From positions 1-7,854 of the forward strand of contig CAIXUF010001109.1 in the NCBI GenBank assembly GCA_903922535.1: DNA of 7,854 nucleotides. The letters are read 5' to 3'. Positions within the stretch are counted from its first letter, which is position 1, and every line of letters starts with the position of its first letter. Made by a program: the position numbers and the translations under genes. The notes under the pieces were generated by a model that saw only the letters and a list, made by a program, of their open reading frames with translations, did not search any database and had not been told where the DNA came from. This DNA is from Candidatus Hydrogenedentota bacterium (lineage in GTDB: Bacteria; Hydrogenedentota; Hydrogenedentia; Hydrogenedentiales; CAITNO01). Positions 5,352 through 7,854 of the stretch are shown one piece after another.

Positions 5352-7067
5352 TCAGTATTTCGCCAGCCCCGTCCCCACCAGGAAGTCCGGCGCCACATGG
5401 AAGAGACTCCTTTGCCTGAAAGGCTTCCCGCAGTGGCGTTTGGCAGCGGCGGAGACCGGCGGCGCGTTGAGCGCAACTGCGGCATTGTACTGCATGACGG
5501 CTTCCGCACGGCGGCCCATGAGATCAAGGCAGCGGCCCGCCCACACATGCGCTTCCGCCCGCATCAGTGGATGCCGGTAATCATACCCCGTGTTCCGCAT
5601 CAGCAGCGGGAGCGCCTGGGCATACTTCTTTTCCTTCAGCAGGAGAATGCCCGCCATCCGGGGAAAGATGGTCTCATCGGGGAGCAGTTCCGCGGCCCGG
5701 CGCAGGTGGAAGACGGCCCGGTCGCTGTCCAGATGATCCGAGTATTCCGAGTATGCCTGCTCGTACTCAAGCAAAGCCGCGCGCTCCGTTTCATCAAGCT
5801 GCCCGGCTCCGGCGAGATCGTCCATCTCATAGCGCCCGGCGTCGCCGTCCAGCAGCGCGGACACGCGGAAGCCAAGGTATGACCCGCTGTGACAAACCGG
5901 ATAGTCCCCGTTGGCCAGCCACAACGTGTCGTCGTCGGGGCTCATGACAAGGCTTTGCGCATTGTGGGCCGCGGCGACGATGCTGCCGGTCACCCGTTTC
6001 CGCTGCTCGAAGGGGTCCACACAGTCGCTCAGGATCGCCGGAACATCTGCCGCGGTGAGTGCGCCCCGCTTCTCCTCCAACAGTTCGGTGACACGCTGAA
6101 AGCGTCCATGCGAGTTGTCCCGCCATGGATGGGGCGCAACTTCCAGGCGGATCATGTCCCCGGTTGTGTAATGGTTCGTGCGCACGAGCACGCCGTTTTC
6201 CGGCCGCACCACTTCGAAATGGCGCGCGGAGAACCCTATCGCCGCCGCCGTGCGCGCCTTCGTGTCCGTGACAAAAAGGCTGAGTCCGCAGATGCGGGGT
6301 TTTGCCGTGATGCGTGCGATGGCCTCGTCCAGTGTTTTGCATCCGGCGAGCACGTCATGGACCAGTTTGAACAGCGGCACGCCCCCAGTTTGAACGTCCC
6401 GGATGAATTTTGTGTGAAGGCCGACCACGAGCCCGTTTTCGTTGAAGCCCTGCCCGCTGGCCGAAACGCCCAAGGCGCCCAGCCAGCAGAAGCGCTGCCC
6501 ATGGTCGGGATGCATGACGATGACTGCGTTGTTGGCGTTCCAGACGCCGCGGCCGAAAAAGTCAAAGTTGCGGCCGATGATCAGTTTGCCGTCTTTCGTG
6601 GCGTTGCCGCAGGCAAAAAACGCCGAACACGCGGGCGGCGGCGCCAGGGAGGCAAAACTGCGCCCCGCCAGGTAGTGGACGATATCCGGCACGAAAAAGA
6701 GGCGCTCTGCCGCAAGCGGGTCCTGTCCGTAGGCATTGGCCAGCGCATGCAGGTGCGCGCGCATGTCCCCGTCCAGTTCCCCCCGGTTGCGCAGGTGGAA
6801 CCACCCTTTGAGCAGCCCCGCAATGGGCGCCGCGAACGACGGAATCGCATGCGCGACCAGTTTTCGGATGATTTGACCCATGTATTGCGGCACAACGTCC
6901 CCGCAGACCGCCAGCGCCAGCTCACCGTGCTGTCGGCCCATCTCCGCGTAGCTGCCCCGCAGTTGGGCGATGTACACGCCCTTCCGCCGGTCGAGTGTGC
7001 CGCCGGAGCGTTCGAGGCTCAGTTCCCGTTCAGCAAGAGCGCCAAGCGTTGGCATGATGGGCACCAT
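5352..7067 (-). CDS. C45/AAT-type Ntn hydrolase (acyltransferase/amidase) with TPR-like C-terminal tail
   Basis: Complete 571-aa protein with TGA stop. It resembles peptidase family C45 (acyl-CoA:6-aminopenicillanate acyltransferase-like), self-processing Ntn hydrolases that cleave or transfer linear amides. Seen in sequence: the N-terminal RGSYAEMGRQHGE motif (37-49); the presumed nucleophile Cys147 in PACSAFFACGNATKDGKLII, followed by GRNFDFF (165-171); GFNENGLVVGLH (207-218); RTNHY (296-300); and ANGDYPVCHSGSY (385-397). Processing before Cys147 would be at Ala-Cys rather than the Gly-Cys of fungal AAT. Residues 448-534 look like two or three TPR-type helical repeats (AVFHLRRAAELLPDE, KKYAQALPLLMRNTG, GRRAEAVMQYNAAVAL), an extension beyond the usual C45 core. 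No signal peptide or membrane segment is visible, so it is probably cytoplasmic. Substrate unknown. The start is ambiguous: AAAGGA directly abuts the ATG at 7067, so Met5 at 7055 (12 nt spacing) or GTG at codon 2 may be the true start. It leads a probable two-gene unit with the secreted-protein gene. Confidence 0.88.
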   Translation of the reverse strand: MVPIMPTLGALAERELSLERSGGTLDRRKGVYIAQLRGSYAEMGRQHGELALAVCGDVVPQYMGQIIRKLVAHAIPSFAAPIAGLLKGWFHLRNRGELDGDMRAHLHALANAYGQDPLAAERLFFVPDIVHYLAGRSFASLAPPPACSAFFACGNATKDGKLIIGRNFDFFGRGVWNANNAVIVMHPDHGQRFCWLGALGVSASGQGFNENGLVVGLHTKFIRDVQTGGVPLFKLVHDVLAGCKTLDEAIARITAKPRICGLSLFVTDTKARTAAAIGFSARHFEVVRPENGVLVRTNHYTTGDMIRLEVAPHPWRDNSHGRFQRVTELLEEKRGALTAADVPAILSDCVDPFEQRKRVTGSIVAAAHNAQSLVMSPDDDTLWLANGDYPVCHSGSYLGFRVSALLDGDAGRYEMDDLAGAGQLDETERAALLEYEQAYSEYSDHLDSDRAVFHLRRAAELLPDETIFPRMAGILLLKEKKYAQALPLLMRNTGYDYRHPLMRAEAHVWAGRCLDLMGRRAEAVMQYNAAVALNAPPVSAAAKRHCGKPFRQRSLFHVAPDFLVGTGLAKY

Positions 7068-7127
7068 TCCTTTCCAGGACTTCGTTTCGCCGCGCGGCGC
7101 GAATTCCCAGGCACCAACTTCCCACAG

Positions 7128-7156
7128 ATGCTACCGCGAACACACCCCGCAGTCAA
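7128..7156 (-). promoter_or_regulatory. Putative sigma-70 promoter of the C45 hydrolase gene
   Basis: On the minus strand TTGACT (7151-7156) and TAGCAT (7128-7133) are separated by exactly 17 nt, matching 5/6 and 4/6 of the consensus. Transcription would start near 7121, leaving a leader of about 54-66 nt. That leader contains a 12-base GC palindrome at 7088-7099 shortly before the ribosome binding site. Prediction only. Confidence 0.45.
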
Positions 7157-7161
7157 AGCTT

Positions 7162-7193
7162 CACCCTTCACCCTTCAGATTCCACCCTTCAGA
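7162..7193. repeat. Heptad repeats CACCCTT in the divergent intergenic region
   Basis: CACCCTT occurs at 7162-7168, 7169-7175 and 7183-7189, in a strict 7-base register with the degenerate unit CAGATTC between the second and third. The 11-base CACCCTTCAGA occurs twice, at 7169 and 7183. The block lies just upstream of both predicted divergent promoters. It may be a slippage-type repeat or a set of regulator sites. Confidence 0.7.
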
Positions 7194-7199
7194 AATGTA

Positions 7200-7228
7200 T
7201 TTACGAAATTTGTCTTGTGGGCTATACT
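7200..7228 (+). promoter_or_regulatory. Putative sigma-70 promoter of the beta-helix gene
   Basis: TTTACG (7200-7205) and TATACT (7223-7228) are spaced by 17 nt, matching 4/6 and 5/6 of the consensus. Transcription would start near 7235, about 58 nt before the GTG start at 7293. The AT-rich patch stands out from the GC-rich surroundings. Prediction only. Confidence 0.45.
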
Positions 7229-7292
7229 TACCGCCGCAGACGTGCTTTGAAACAGGGCGGCAACACGGGTGGTCGCGTTTGGAGGGAGAGCG

Positions 7293-7854
7293 GTGAACGA
7301 GGAGAAGAAGGGAACAGGGAATCGCCGGCATGAGGGGCGATACACCACGGGCATGAACCGCAAGTGCCGTGGGTTCGGCGGTGCCGGACAAGTCTGCTTT
7401 ACCATACTGCTACTTATCCTGATAGCATCCACATCCCACGCAGCCGTGTGGTATGTCAATGTGGCGTCCACCGCCGCCGCGCCCGATGGCAAGACCTGGG
7501 GCACCGCCTATACCGCCATCCAGTCCGCTGTCACCGCCGCCGCCTCCGGTGACGAGGTGTGGGTCGCCAAGGGAACCTATCCCGGTACGGGATATCAGGT
7601 GGTCAACCTCAAGGCAGGCGTCACCCTCTACGGCGGCTTTGCGGGGACTGAGTCTGCCCAGGAACAGCGTGACTGGAAGACGAACCCAACCATTATCGAC
7701 GGAGAACAGAAGCGCCGTTGTGTTACCGCAGTTGATTCAAGCGCGGTGGACGGTTTCTCAATTCGGAACGGAAGCGCCTTCGCAGGCGGCGGAGCATATC
7801 GGGGTGCTGCCGTCAATTGTCTGTTCACCAAGAACACGGCAGAAGAGGGTGGAG
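7293..7854 (+). CDS. Secreted right-handed beta-helix (POMP-like) protein, 3' end cut by the window
   Basis: The frame is open from a GTG at 7293 to the right edge (187 codons). The GTG was chosen because GGAGG (7281-7285) lies 7 nt upstream; the ATG at 7353 has no ribosome binding site. The long basic start is followed by a hydrophobic core (VCFTILLLILIA) and a likely cleavage site after SHA, so it is exported. The mature protein opens with AVWYVNVASTAAAPDGKTWG, then AYTAIQSAV and SGDEVWVAKGTY, the typical entry of chlamydial POMP/DUF1565-like parallel beta-helix proteins. It continues with NLKAGVTLYGGFAGTE, RDWKTNPTIIDGE, VDGFSIRNG and the first coil repeat (GGGAYRGAAVNCLFTKNTAE). Such proteins are generally large cell-surface or secreted proteins, often polysaccharide-binding or adhesive; the substrate cannot be inferred. 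The gene is divergent from the C45 hydrolase and shares its GGFAGTE motif with the relic at 1968-2153. Confidence 0.88.
   Translation, partial: MNEEKKGTGNRRHEGRYTTGMNRKCRGFGGAGQVCFTILLLILIASTSHAAVWYVNVASTAAAPDGKTWGTAYTAIQSAVTAAASGDEVWVAKGTYPGTGYQVVNLKAGVTLYGGFAGTESAQEQRDWKTNPTIIDGEQKRRCVTAVDSSAVDGFSIRNGSAFAGGGAYRGAAVNCLFTKNTAEEGG

Noticed and set aside
5889..7250. Plus-strand open frame of 453 codons opposite the C45 gene
   Set aside because: It is antisense to the C45 hydrolase with its recognisable motifs, has no ribosome binding site or family resemblance, and crosses the divergent promoter region.

Overview
The window comes from a GC-rich bacterium. A secreted LamG-fused HzsA-related protein, a POMP-like beta-helix surface protein, a C45-family hydrolase and many secreted proteins of unknown function suggest a planctomycete-like or Hydrogenedentota-type lineage. 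That placement is inference from gene content; no rRNA or other phylogenetic marker apart from rny is present.

Layout, left to right. Bases 1-1883 (minus) hold the N-terminal 627 codons of a secreted protein: a LamG domain followed by the start of an HzsA-related beta-propeller-like region. It has a plausible promoter at 1943-1971. The gap 1884-2231 also carries a short minus-strand stretch that reads like a beta-helix adhesin motif and is probably a gene relic, plus a strong intrinsic terminator (2175-2211). Bases 2232-3803 (minus) encode complete RNase Y (rny, 523 aa), the one housekeeping gene. Upstream of rny lies a consensus sigma-70 promoter (TTGACA-N18-TATAAT) and a leader of about 265 nt. 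Its 3' end folds into a compact three-way junction that would bury the Shine-Dalgarno sequence. Bases 4348-5259 (minus) encode a secreted protein of unknown family. Bases 5352-7067 (minus) encode a cytoplasmic C45/AAT-type Ntn hydrolase with a TPR-like tail; these two are probably co-transcribed. A divergent intergenic region (7068-7292) has promoter-like sequences in both directions and heptad repeats between them. From 7293 to the right edge (plus) runs the N-terminal part of a secreted right-handed beta-helix protein.

No obvious pathway joins the genes. rny looks like an independently transcribed housekeeping gene set between lineage-specific secreted-protein genes. The most interesting signals are the structured rny leader with a sequestered ribosome binding site, which suggests translational or autogenous control of RNase Y, and the beta-helix relic next to rny, which matches the motif in the intact beta-helix gene about 5.5 kb away. 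I found no tRNA, rRNA, CRISPR array, transposase or phage gene.
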